In this document: positions 47,924-59,361 of the stretch, in pieces | How the letters are laid out: every line of letters starts with the position of its first letter | Numbering within the stretch: the first letter of the stretch is position 1 | Assembly: GCF_901000735.1 (NCBI RefSeq) | Contig: NC_081547.1 | Coordinates: 21,142,838 to 21,206,837, forward strand | DNA from: Corylus avellana | Lineage: Eukaryota; Streptophyta; Magnoliopsida; Fagales; Betulaceae | Reading direction: 5' to 3' | Length of the DNA stretch: 64,000 bases | Program-made: the position numbers and the translations under genes | The notes under the pieces: model-generated | Databases searched by the model: none | The model's input: only the letters and a program-made list of their open reading frames with translations | What the model was told of the DNA's origin: nothing

Positions 47924-50579
47924 TTAATAACTATATTCACCAACAAAAAGCCTCGATGAAATTAAGTAAAATAATTTTTCAATCATGCCATGAAATTTAT
48001 AAAATCAGTGTTATATTTGCTTAATTGATAAAGTACTCTTTTTCACTGAATAAAGGATTGACATGTTTTTCTGTTGTCTGGCTAATGAATCTCTAGTGAA
48101 CAATATATATATATATATATAAGAAGTATAATTTTAATGGAAGGATGCAATATTTTATGTTGCATATGAGTCCACATTTAGTACTCTTTTATACTAGTTC
48201 AACCATACGGAGTGTGCAGGAGACCTAATCTAGATGATGGGGTTTGCTATAGTTTAGTTTCACTCGTGAAGCAACTTAATTTGTTTTATAATTATCTCGA
48301 TTTACTCACTTGAAAAGCATGCTTTGTACTGACGTAAGCAGGCTCTGTAATATACTCAACTAATATGAGGTTATCATTTTGTTTTGTCGGATTATATTTG
48401 TTGCGTTTATGAGCAAGCAAGCTCATGGAAGGGAAAAATTGTATTTAATTTCTAAGTTTTTATTTGATTTGAATTTAGTTATTAGGTTTTCAATTTCAAG
48501 AATATAGTTCTTAGGATTTGCCAAATTATAAAATAGGTCATTTTGTCATTTTATTGTTTAAGTTAACGGTTTGTTATCTGTCACATGTGTGTCATTTGAC
48601 ACATGGTAAGCAAATGATAAGTCGTTCATAGGAGAAAAAAAAAAAAAAAAAGACAAAAAATAATTGATCTGACATGTGAAACTTAAAGAAATACAAATTT
48701 GAAAACCTAAAGAGCAAACTGACAATAACAAAAGACTTTGGTTCAATCCGTTGACTTGGTATTGCATTGAGGTGTTGAGATGAGCGTTAATGTGTCAAAT
48801 GAAACACATATAACATATGAAAAATTGTTAATTTTGATTCATTCCCTGTCGGTTCACACTGGCTTATTTTTCTCTTATGTTGCAGCTACTTCCCATCGAT
48901 ATTTCGACACAAAAAAGAAAACTGTTGTTAACAATATTTAGAAAACAAATTCATGACAAGCTCCAAAAAAGGTTTACAAAAGGGTATTTAGCTAGACAAC
49001 AATTGCCAATTGCAAAGCCACTAGGGAAGCTAGCTTACATAGTGTAGATCTAGAGAAGCCATATCCCTTTAGATAATTAGATTCCTGAAGCTGATAATTT
49101 CAAAATGGGGTAATGAATGAGAGAAAGTACGAAAGCATGCTTTGTATTGACGTAAGCAGAATGTTGGGTGAGGAAGAGGAACGACTCAGAAGAGAAATGC
49201 ATTGTTTTTAGGAAGAACTTTTTGAAGGCGATGATATCAAAGTGAAAGAATATTAGAAAAGCTTCTCTTCATAATCATGCATGCTCATACTTTTTAGCTC
49301 CCGTGCTTGCTTACCATACTCATTATTAATTTCATGCCCAAAAAACTATTCTTCTTGTCCTATCTTTCTTAATTATTTTATCTTTTTTGCACTTTAGGCT
49401 TCGAAATTCCAAATGTTGGGGGCACAGTTTCCTCCTTCCTTAGACCCTAAAGTTGATAACTGTCATTTATTACTCTAGTGTTTAATTTTCGAGACACATT
49501 AATTGGCAAACCTATATATTAAGCCGTACTTAGGGGGGGAGTTTAATTGTTATATATTTAATAATTAATAATATTGTAGAGGACTCATTGCTCGAGGTAT
49601 AGTCCAATTATTTACATATAGATACTCTTAGATGGGTTCATAGGATGGCTAAAGTGTTGAAGAAAATTCGAATTGGAATGTGATTCAGTATATGTTTAAA
49701 GACTACTCCATTGAGTCCGAGTACATGATGGATTTCAAGGTTTATTAGCTTCATTTCTAGAAATGTAATTCAAGAAATTGTGGATTGGTTTGCTTTCAAT
49801 TTGAAATATTTTATAAAACCCAGCCGATTCAGCATATATATATATATTTTAGTTACATATATTCTGAGACTTGTAAATTACTCCCAGGCTTACAGTTTTT
49901 TATAATTTATTGTGTTTGTCTATTCTATCCTTTGATAATTATAAACTTGTAAAGTACACATACTCTATTCAATTTGCTATGTTTTTCCAACTAAAGATTA
50001 CATGATCAATGTCCCTCTCAAATTACAAAAAATTTGTAATGTGCCTCCTTTTTTCCGGTAAAAAGACAAATATTTCTAAATTTTTTTCAATAAGGCAAAA
50101 ATTTTCTTATAAATTTGGAAAAAAAAAAAAAAAAAACAAAGACACGGCAAAGTCCCACGTAGCGACATTGCTTCAATGCCTAGAGAGCCACTATGTCTTT
50201 CTAAATTATCTTAAGAGATTTTTTTACGACAGTTCATAGAATTTTCACTGCAGATAAATATTTTCCTTTTTTTTTTTCCTGCAATTTCACCACTGCATCA
50301 ATCTGCATAACGAAGCTCTTGTGAAGTAACGTGGGTGATGTAGCAGAACAGTAATACAAGAAAAGGAAGGAGAGAAGATGAATAATACCTGCCGAGATGA
50401 TTATCTTGTCCTCTAAGATGACTCTCTGTATTAAGACAACCGTTATAAGAACTCAAGAGACAATATTTACAAGATTTCAAGAGTTATAAGAAGTCAAGTG
50501 ACAAGAGTTACAATTATTGTTAATGTAGAAGTGAAAGAGACATGTAAGGTTTAGACTTACATCCCTTAGCATACGTCTA
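47924..50579. other. Intergenic, no gene seen
   Basis: AT-rich. 48,440-48,860 resembles 23,100-23,580 (unnamed dispersed repeat). A 29-bp phrase aaagcatgctttgta-tgacgtaagcag occurs twice (48313-48341, 49131-49159). 49,930-50,110 resembles the left end of the cacatactc MITE. No reading frame here is convincing. Confidence 0.4.
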
Positions 50580-51676
50580 CTTTGAATTCTATGGATTTGA
50601 GGACAAGATTGAATGGAACATGTAGCGCCAATGTGGCAGAGGGTTTATTTATTAATGATCGTTTGAAAATTCCTCTAATTTTAAAGGTCAATCCAGTGAG
50701 AGGGACTCAAGTGAAAGAAAAGTAAGAGCCAATCACTGTCCAAGTTGAAGAAGAAAGTTAAGTGTTATTATAGCAAAAAGTATGAGAATTACAAATCAGA
50801 GTATCCGAAACTGCAAAATGAAAAAGAAGGTGATAGGCCAAGTTCCTCTTTTGTGGCTGGTATTGTTGAAGAAAAATATGAGGATTCATAACTTGTCCTT
50901 GCAATTACCCTTTTTATTGTCATTGATATTGCTTGTACATTTCATATGTCCCCTAAAGGAAATTGGTTGACTATATATAAGTTAGTTAATAGTGGTTCAG
51001 TCTTGATGGAAATTGATGTTGCATGAAAGAGTGTTAATATTAGTACAATCAAATAAGAATGGATGAATAATTTGTTAAGAATTTGACAAATGATCAACAT
51101 ATACCAAATTTGAAGAAAAAACTTATTTTTTGGACAATTTGGACTCTTTTTTTTTTTTTTTTTTTTTTTTTTTCATCAAATGAGGGAAAAGGTTACAAGG
51201 AAGGGACAATTTGGACTCATTTGGATACAAGTATTCTGGTGGAGGTGGAGTTATCAGGGTTAGTAAAGGCCCATTGATTGTAATGAAAGGTAACAAAGTT
51301 GATGGCATCTACTTTTTTCATGGGAGTACGGTGACAGGTTCAACTGTTGTGTCTTCTTCAGATGATCTAGATTTAGAGACTACCCAATTATAGCATATGC
51401 AGTTGGGTTATATGAGTGAGATGGGTTAGACAAAACAAGATTGCTTCACTTTTGCAAGCATTGCGTCTTCAAGAAGCAATGCATAGTCAAATTCAGTACA
51501 TGTATCCATAGAACGATGGGTACTATGGATTATATGCATTCAGATTTTCGGGGTCTCTATTAGGTTCCATCAAAGGGTGGTGCTAAGCATTTTGTGACAT
51601 TGATCAATAACGATTCGAAAAAAGTTTAGATGTATTTTATGAAGAAGAAAAACAATGTGTTTGTCACTTTCAAGCA

Positions 51677-51970
51677 TTGCAAGGCGTTAATCAAAAATTA
51701 TGTGGTGGTGAGTTTAATAAATTATGCAATAATGAAGGCATCACTAGACACCGTACAATTAATCAAACTCCACAACAGAATGGGGTCGTTGAGAAAATGA
51801 ACATGACTCTCTTGGAGAGAGCATGTTATATGCTTTCGAATGACGAGTTATCTAAATATTTTTGGGTTGAGGCGGTCCATACTACTTGCTACTTGGTCAA
51901 TTGTTCTCCATTGTTAGTTATTGATTGTAAAACTCATGATGTGTGGTCTGGTACTCCTGCTGATTATTAG
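51677..51970 (+). pseudogene. Copia integrase fragment, longest open piece
   Basis: A 97-codon open piece of the Copia integrase core, containing TPQQNGVVEKMN, RACYMLSNDEL and FWVEAV-TTCYLVN, which are standard features of the C-terminal part of the core. Stops lie on both sides. It is part of the element at 50580-54600 and not a host gene. Confidence 0.85.
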
Positions 51971-52672
51971 AATTTAAAAACTTTTGGTTGTCCTATTTAT
52001 TGTTTGGTATATTGTCATATGAAAGGATAAACTTGAGCCTAAGTTAAAGAAATTTATATTTCTTGACTATGTCAATGGGGTGAAAGGATATAGATCATTG
52101 TGTTCCAATTCTAAATCATCTAAATTTATAATAACTAGGGATATTGTATTCGATGAATCTGTCATGCTTCACTCAAGGAAATAGTCTATCATTTTTGTAG
52201 GAAAGGAGCAGGGTTATGACAATGAGGTAGAGTTTCAAGTGAAAGCTTTACAGAGAGTGCAAGATGACACTCAAGATCAGCATGTTACAAATGGTCATGG
52301 TTCCAATTTTGATAATGATAATCCACAAGAAGAGCAAGGATCTAGTATTGCAGCTAAGAGATAAAGGAGGAAGATTAGGCTACCTCATAAATATGATGGT
52401 TATGCATATTTGGTAACAAATGCACTTACTGTGGTAGATTGCACTAGAGTCTAAAAACCTTCCACTTATTTAGAAATTGTCACTAGTAGTTTGTCTACAC
52501 AATGGGTTGTTGCCATGAATAGGGAGATTAACTCTCTTCATAAGAATCATACATGAGAATTAGTAAAATTGCCTAAGGGTGCTAAGATTGTTGGTTGTAA
52601 ATGAGTCTTCAAGAAAAAGGAAGGAATTCTATGGGTTGAGGAAGTTAGGTTCAAGGAATGCTTGGTTGCAAA

Positions 52673-52735
52673 NNNNNNNNNNNNNNNNNNNNNNNNNNNN
52701 NNNNNNNNNNNNNNNNNNNNNNNNNNNNNNNNNNN
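52673..52735. other. Assembly gap, 63 N, within Copia RT
   Basis: A run of 63 N inside the reverse transcriptase region. 63 is a multiple of 3, and the flanks (..KECLVA and then DLEFEHVKMTFLHG) suit an estimated-size gap across the RT. Confidence 0.98.
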
Positions 52736-53015
52736 GATTGCTCTATTTGATTTGGAGTTTGAGCATGTGAAAATGACTTTTCTACATGGTGAACTTGAAG
52801 AAACCATCTATATTCATCAATCAGAGGGTTCATTGTTGAAGGTGAAGATAATCTTGTTTGTTGGTTGAGGAGATCATTATATGATTTAAAACAGTCTCGG
52901 AGGCAGTGATACAAGCACCTTGAAAGCTTTATAGCTGGTCTTGGTTATTCAAAAAGTAGTCATGAAAGCTATGTGTATGACAAACAATTGCGAAATGATT
53001 CTAATGTCTATATGT

Positions 53016-53017
<2 letters not shown>

Positions 53018-53046
<29 letters not shown>
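53018..53046. repeat. (TA)n tract on the RT catalytic motif
   Basis: 29 bp of TA follow tatatgttg and precede gacatacttattgttgct. The translation runs YMLY, then alternating I-Y, then DILIVAK, where Copia RT normally has the YVDD catalytic box. Confidence 0.9.
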
Positions 53047-53048
<2 letters not shown>

Positions 53049-53202
53049 CATACTTATTGTTGCTAAAAGCATGTTAGAGTAAGAAATCTCAGTTGGGTAA
53101 TAGGTTTGAAAAGAATGATTTCGGTGTTGCAAAGAAAATCCTAAGGATGGATATTTACGAGGATAGAAAAGAAAGACAGTTGTACTTATCATAAAAAAAA
53201 AT

Positions 53203-53602
53203 GGGTAACTTCACTTTAAACCCCTGAATTACCAAGCAATTTGAGAAGCTCCCCCAAACTTTAAAACCTTTCAATTTGGACCCTTGAACTTTTAATTGCA
53301 ATCAATTTGAAACATTCCATTAGATTTTAAACGTTAAAAGTGAGACAATGACGTTCATACCCCTGACTTTTTTTATAAAATTTCAAATTAAAAAATTAAA
53401 AAAAATAATAATTAAGTTAAAAAAAATCAGGGATATTTTGGTCTTTTTAGGGATAAATCAGAGAAGTTAACGACTAAATCTGACAAGGGGATTCAAATTG
53501 ACTGTAATTGAAAGTTTAGGAGTTCAAATTAAGAGGTTTTGAAATTTGGGGAAGTCTTCTCAAATCGCGTTATAATTCAGGAGTCTAAAGTGAAGTTACC
53601 CC
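53203..53602. mobile_element. TIR MITE (~400 bp) nested in the Copia RT
   Basis: The ends GGGTAACTTCACTTTAAAC and GTCTAAAGTGAAGTTACCC are near-perfect inverted repeats. The Copia reading runs up to 53,192 and resumes at about 53,604 (KYIEKVL). Flanks taaaaaaaaat (53192-53202) and taaaaacaaat (53603-53613) differ at one base, consistent with a 9-11 bp target duplication of Mutator type. No coding capacity. Confidence 0.85.
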
Positions 53603-54600
53603 TAAAAACAAATATATTGAAAAAGTACTTGGAATGCTTTGGTAGGTAGAATTCTAAACCATGAGTACTCCACTTGTCGCTCATTTTAGACTTTTAGCAG
53701 CTTTAGCAACATGGAAAGAGGATAAGTGATTTATGTCACGTTTTTCTTACTCTAGTGTAGTTGAGAGTATCATGTATACTATGGTGTGCACTTGTCTAGA
53801 TATTTCTCAAGCACTCAGTGTTGTAAGTTGCTATATGGCCAATCCTGGCCAGGCTCACTGGCAAGCAGTGAAATGAATATTCCAGTATTTACAAGGCACT
53901 ACAAAAGTTAGTTTAGTCTATGATAAAGACAGTGGTTTTGGTCTAGTGTCATTGAATATGCCGATTTAGATTATGCTGATTATATGAATAAAAGAAGATA
54001 TTTGACATGTTATCTTTTCAGTCTCTTAAGGTGTTGCATTAGTTGGAAGGTGACGTTACAGTCGGTGGATACTTTTTCCACAACAAAGGCAAAGTATATA
54101 TATGGCAACAGTAGAGATAGTGAAGAAGCAATTTGGTTGAAAGGTTTGATTGGTGCTCTAGGTTTACAATTGGATGAGACAATTGCATTGCGATAACCAT
54201 AACATAATACATTTAACCAAAAAAAAAAAAAAAAAAATCAAATGTATCATGAGAAGACCAAGCACATTGATGCCAGATATCATTTTTTTTTTTTTGGCGA
54301 GAGGTTGTGACATAAGATAATATTATAGTGAAGAAAATTGCTATAATGGAAAATCTAGTGAACATGTTGACTAAACCAATTTCGATTTTCAAATTAAAAC
54401 ATTGGTTGGACTTGAATGGTGTTTGTTGTTTTTTATTACCCTTATGAGTTTTGGAGGAGATGTGGCGAGGAGATTTGTGTTGAGAACTTGATGAAATTCA
54501 AGTTAATGTGGAGATTTGTTGCGTGCGTGACTTGGTCTCATCACGTCAATCATGTCGAGGACCCTGTTTTTTTTTTTTTAAAGCTTGACTAAACAGATGA

Positions 54601-55567
54601 AGGTTAAGATTCCAAATTAATTAGGTTGAATTGACCATAATAAGGAAACAAAACCAAACCCCTTCCTAGAAACTGAAGCAAAATAGACCATGTAACATTT
54701 AGCTCCAGGTGTAACTATTAGCTCCAGGCCCTTAGCATGTTGCAAGGAAGTTCTTCTAAGTAATTGTTCCGTAGATTCTATATTTGTCCATATATGAAGA
54801 AGAAATCATGTATCAAAGCGAATTCTTATTTGTATAAACGGTACTTTGAACTTAGAATGAACATGAAAATCTTAATAATAGTTTTTGAGAAAAGTATACA
54901 TACTCCACTCAAACTAACACTTAATTTGCAATGCCCTCTTTCTTCCGGAAGAAAGATTACATCCGTATTCCCCCAAACTTATTTATTTATTTTTTGAATT
55001 TATACAAGTATTTTTGTCTCATTGAAAAAAATTTAGGATCAATTTTTCTTCTTACGGGATAAAAGGGTTATATTGCAAATTTTTGGTTGTTTTGAGAAGA
55101 CATTAATGCAATCTTTTGTTTGAAAGACATTGTAAATTGCATGTTTATTTGAGGGAATAGCCGAATACGTGTACTTTTCTCATACTTTTTTCTCTTTGGA
55201 GTTGTTATGCAGGATATGGAATACTAAACTATTAGCTCAAGTAACTCAAAAATTTCAAGTACGTTTTCATCATTAAACACTACAAACCTTTAGCTTTGAG
55301 CTTAAATTGAAATTTGAAATCATATAATTGGCTTTTGGTTGCTAGAGATAGAGAGGGAGTAAGCATGATAGTGACCAGCAATTGGACTTGCCAGTTCAAA
55401 AAATCCACCCACCGCTCTAGTATACTCTCTGTTTTTTTTTTATTTTTACAATTTTCTGTTCCCCTTGGTATGCAAATATTAATCATGTTACTACAAAATA
55501 TAAGAATTGTGAAAACAAATTTCTCACTGTTTGCAGATATGAAGCAAGCATAGCATAAATCCCAGTT
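54601..55567. other. Intergenic with a MITE (54,885-55,190)
   Basis: The MITE has ends gagaaaagtatacatactccactcaaac and gaatagccgaatacgtgtacttttctc, inverted, with caatttgcaat-type subterminal motifs shared with 21,490-21,815. The rest shows no gene; 55,250-55,567 probably includes the 3' end of the desaturase transcript. Confidence 0.5.
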
Positions 55568-57429
55568 TTAAATGGCCATGCTTCCATTGTTTAACGGCAT
55601 CCTCTGCTTCTGAACTTCAGTTGGCAACTTCACATCAGTTGTCAATCCAATAGCTTGGAGAAATCTTATTACATACCAAGTCATGTCAAATTGCCACCAC
55701 TCTAGGCCATGTCGAGCTGAGAACTCAAAAGCATGGTGATTATTGTGCCACCCCTCTCCAAATGCAAGCAATGCCACCCACCTAATCAAACAATTATAAA
55801 TTCAAAACTATAAACAACTCCCAGCTTTAAATTAGCTTCAAGGCTTAGATCAAGGGTGCAGAAATTTGCAATACCAATTGTTTCTAGACAGATCACCAGT
55901 ATTCCACGGTTGCTTTCCCCAGACATGGCAAGCAGAATTTACCAGCCAAGTTATGTGGTAAACCCATACAATCCTCACACCCTGCAGAGCAGGAAACAGG
56001 AGATCCAACATGTCTCTGTTCAGCCTTACGCATTCAGCTAGTTAAAGATGCAAGAGAATCATCACTTGAATCAATAAAATTTCAGCTTTTCAGAATTATT
56101 CTCTATATTTTCTCTTCCTAAATTTCAGATTCCGAATATTTCTCCTCTTACAAATGTTTTTCACCAAACAAAGCATCAAAACATTTCCAAAGAATAATAA
56201 TGGCACTAGTAACATCTATTTTCTACTTCCAAGCAATTCAATACAATAATCAAACAAAAAGAAAAGAATTAAGAAGAATCTTCCTCACCATTCCCCACAC
56301 AAGGAAGGGAATTCCTCCCAATGCATATAGCAGAACACCAAGTGCAATTGGATGAAAAGCATAAGTCCTTTGAAGAAACCTGTAGAAGGGCTGCTTCTGC
56401 AAATCAGCAACATTGTTTGCTTCTCCACACTGCAAACAATCCCAAAAAGAAAATTAAACTAGAAAACATCACCTTTACACTATTATCATTAGCCTGTGAT
56501 TAAGTGCATGTGACTATCAAATATATCCATACCCTTTCGATCACAGCATTGGTATCAAATAGCCAACTCATATGACTATACCAAAATCCTTCTGTTGGGC
56601 TATGTGGGTCTCTCTCAGAATCACAAAACTGGTGGTGGTACCTATGTGTGCTCACCCAGTCAATTGGGCTCCCCTGTAACCCAAAAAAGCAAATACTTGT
56701 GCATCAAAAAAACCAACAAGCAGAGGATTGCAGAACCATCAAAAAAACCAAACTGAACTCAGAATTCCTCATTCCTATTCACAATGAAATTCTACCAACC
56801 TGAAGTGCGAGGGCCCCACAGTAGGCAAACAAGTACTCCAGCCATTTGGGAAGCTTGAAACTGCGGTGTGAGAGATTCCTATGATACGACAGAGTAATGC
56901 CAAAAAGACCTGTCACAACGTACAGAGCCATGGCCACCAAAACGGCACCCCAACTGACCTGAAACGGTGCAAAAAGACAAAGGCAATGCAAACCCAAAAC
57001 AACACCAGCAGTTCCAATATCCATAGAGTTCCATTTTCTCCCAAAAAACACTCTACTTTGCCGCGTCACGACCACGTCCGACAACAAAATTCTTCTGTAA
57101 TTTGCTGCCCCTGGCTCTGGCCTTGGCTCTGCTTCTTCTACCAATGCTGCACTAGCAATGCCGGCTACTGTTGATCTATTGCCATTATTACGCAAATGGG
57201 TGGCGAATTTTGTGTTCAGTAAAAGCTTTTTAGGCTTTGAAATATGGTGACCAAAATTCAGGACCTTAGAAGTGTTGGACACGGCCCGGGGACTTACCAA
57301 TACGGCCTGTTCCGGCCGGTGGGATGAGCGGCGCAGAGGAGAAAACTGGTGGGGTTTGGGATTAGACGGTGGAGATATGATCAAAGCCATGAATGGAGGC
57401 TTGTATCCGTGTATGTTTGTGTGCGACAC
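55568..57429 (-). CDS. FAD5: Chloroplast ADS-type fatty acid desaturase (palmitoyl-MGDG delta-7 desaturase type), five exons
   Basis: Exons: 57429-56800, 56673-56533, 56429-56289, 55981-55875, 55781-55568; introns of 126, 103, 307 and 93 bp with GT..AG ends. The product is 410 aa. Residues 1 to about 110 are Ser/Pro/Arg-rich like a plastid transit peptide. The di-iron boxes are HRNLSH (183-188), HRYHH (220-224) and HNNHH (352-356), plus NSACH (319-323). Hydrophobic segments flank GVVLGLHCLCLFAPF and the region before box 1. Family knowledge: membrane ADS desaturases with a transit peptide, such as Arabidopsis FAD5 (371 aa), desaturate palmitate on chloroplast galactolipid. Substrate and position cannot be read from sequence. 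A second in-frame Met (57390, MALIISPP) is an equally good start and gives 397 aa. Confidence 0.93.
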
Positions 57430-57560
57430 AGAATTATGACCCAGTGAGAATTTTAAAGAAAATTATGGATTATGTATAATATATAATGTATCCCAACTAG
57501 GAGAGAATTTGGTAGGGTCAAAAAACTATAAATGGTTAAGAAGATTGAAAGGGACGAGGA
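57430..57560 (-). promoter_or_regulatory. Core promoter of the desaturase gene
   Basis: Two TATA-like boxes on the minus strand: ATTATATATTATA around 57,490-57,478, and ATTTATAG around 57,535-57,528. The nearer one would leave only a short leader before the first Met and would fit use of either start codon. No other motif stands out. Confidence 0.35.
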
Positions 57561-57704
57561 GGATAAGGCGGCCGTTGGGGCTCTTTGAGTAGTTTTTCAG
57601 ATTACGGATGGGCGAGTAGGATCCAGGTATTTTTTATCTTATTAAAGATAAAATATGCACCCAGATTTTGTTTTTGTCTATACTTACCATGTGTGCTGCT
57701 AGAT

Positions 57705-57810
57705 ATTTCTGCACAATTTGTGTTTGTGGTTGTTTTCCTTTCTACGACCTCTTGAGGCCCAAAGAGGTCGTAGAAAGGAAAACAACCACAAACTCAAATT
57801 CTGCAGAAAT
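57705..57810. repeat. Near-perfect 49-bp inverted repeat with 8-nt loop
   Basis: Arms 57705-57753 and 57762-57810 pair at 47 of 49 positions, and the inner 32 bp are perfect (gtttgtggttgttttcc.. against ..ggaaaacaaccacaaac). The loop is gaggccca. It lies about 280-380 bp upstream of the desaturase start. No other copy is seen in the window. Confidence 0.97.
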
Positions 57811-58494
57811 GTGAATACAAAACTCTCCCTCTCACTCTCTCGGAAGTGTGATTCATGGCCTACAAAAGTGTCAATGATTGCGTCTTTGACTCACACAACC
57901 TTTGTAGCCTGTAGGCCAAGCAGTCCACTCATAGGAATGACGAAACTCTACGTGTATCACATCAGAGTCGTGAGAGTCGTTTTTCTCATTTTTCTTGTGT
58001 TTTTGGTGTCAAATAGATATTATTATTCACTGTAAACATTCTTAGTCCTCTTCGAGTTTCGGTAAATGAAAGTTAAATCTCCTTTTGATGGAGTTGCCCT
58101 CTTGAGCTGAATGATTTTTTTGCAAACACAAACATGTAACGGAGATAGAATTTAGGTTCTGAAGAAATCTAGACCATTGATTTTAAGGGAACTTAAACCT
58201 TTAATGTTTTAAGGAAACTTAAAATCATTTTTCAAACTCAAAGTTTTGGATTAATTCTACTTACTTTATTAATGAGCTTTTAAATAGACAATTACAATGC
58301 ATAGTGAAAATAAAAGACCAAGTAAAATAAATTACTCTAACGATAATACTTATTTCTACTATTTAAATTATAATCTCTACTTCTAATGTTATCTATAAAG
58401 ATAACATAATATCCTAAGGAATTTTAATCATAAAATGCTTATATTATTAGACCCCTAACAAAAGGAGAAAATCTCTAGCCGACTAAGATTTTCA

Positions 58495-58528
<34 letters not shown>

Positions 58529-59361
58529 TTGTGTGTGGTTACTGAGATTGTTATTTTTTTTTTCACATGTTCAAACAAGAGTGGGAGAGGAGGGATTCGA
58601 ACTAATAATCTTTGCTTCATGAGACGTGATTTCAACCAATTAAACTACTTTTTGAGGACTATAATTACTGAGATTACTAAGATTATTGAAGGTTAGGTGA
58701 TAGGTACTTCCTAAGAGGATTCCATCAAACAAGTGACTTCTAAGAAGCGGAATCCAACAAACGTGTAACTTCTAAGGGAAATTCATCATACTATGTAACT
58801 TATAAGGGAACTCCATCAAACATGTAACTTCAATTGTAGTATTAAATGTTGTTGAACGGTAAATAAGGTGAGAATAATCACACACAAAATAATACATTTA
58901 AGTGGTTCTTTCAGTGTGAGGCACGTCCACTTATGGAGGTGATCATGAAAAAAATTTACTATGAAAGATGAGTACAAAAATATAGTGAAGAGAAAATCAC
59001 TCAAGACCCAATACATCTAAATCTCAATGCCTCAATATATTCAAATCTCACTATCACACAATAGAAATTATTCTCCCAAACAAAATACAAAAGATAAAAA
59101 TACAAACTCTTCTTTTGTTGGGACATGACGGCGGCTCTCTATTTTTCTCTCTTCTACAATAGCACCTTTCTTTTTCTTTCTTGTTTTGGCTCTTCCAAAA
59201 CCAACAAGAAAAACGGTTGGTGCCAAGGCAAGCTTGCAACTTGAGGTTGGGGGATGGATGTCCCCCTAAAATATTTACAAATTTCCATAAATAGCCTTAA
59301 AAGTTTTCCCATTTTATAAATTTGTCCCCCAAAATAATATTTGTGTCCCATTTTATTTTTT
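57811..59361. other. Intergenic with a SINE-like unit
   Basis: No gene. An (ATT)n tract lies at 58,497-58,528. 58,690-58,830 holds three imperfect direct echoes (aacttctaag..ccatcaaac). The SINE-like unit at 58,563-58,652 is listed separately. 58,860-59,050 and 59,100-59,350 are unremarkable AT-rich DNA. Confidence 0.4.
58563..58652 (-). mobile_element. tRNA-derived SINE-like unit
   Basis: On the minus strand an A-box-like TAGTTTAATTGGTT (58647-58634) is followed after about 30 bp by a B-box AGTTCGAATCC (58602-58592), then a short A-rich tail at 58,563-58,552. Spacing and order match the tRNA-like head of plant SINEs. It is not a tRNA gene: no cloverleaf with a 7-bp acceptor stem can be drawn. 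Confidence 0.5.

Larger units (their letters stand above)
50580..54600 (+). mobile_element. Copia LTR retrotransposon, dead, 5' LTR not found
   Basis: Plus-strand fragments in Copia order: gag with a decayed zinc knuckle (about 50,760-50,815; KCYYSKKYENYKSEYPK, one Cys lost), protease/GAG-pre-integrase region (about 50,880-51,470), integrase core (51,480-52,180, with TPQQNGVVEKMN at about 51,760), reverse transcriptase (about 52,440-53,200, cut by a 63-N gap and an inserted MITE), RNase H (about 53,610-54,420), then a purine tract and LTR start TGTTGCGTGC at 54,517. Integrase before RT defines Copia. The element has many stops and frameshifts and cannot encode a working polyprotein. The 3' LTR soon becomes unrecognisable. 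Confidence 0.9.

Noticed and set aside
56881..57174. Plus-strand 97-codon frame within the desaturase gene
   Set aside because: Antisense shadow of desaturase exon 1.
57718..58035. 105-codon plus-strand frame over the hairpin
   Set aside because: The frame runs through both arms of the inverted repeat and has no recognisable domain; more likely chance.
58563..58652. tRNA gene on the minus strand
   Set aside because: A- and B-box-like motifs are present, but the acceptor stem and anticodon arm do not form; SINE-like instead.
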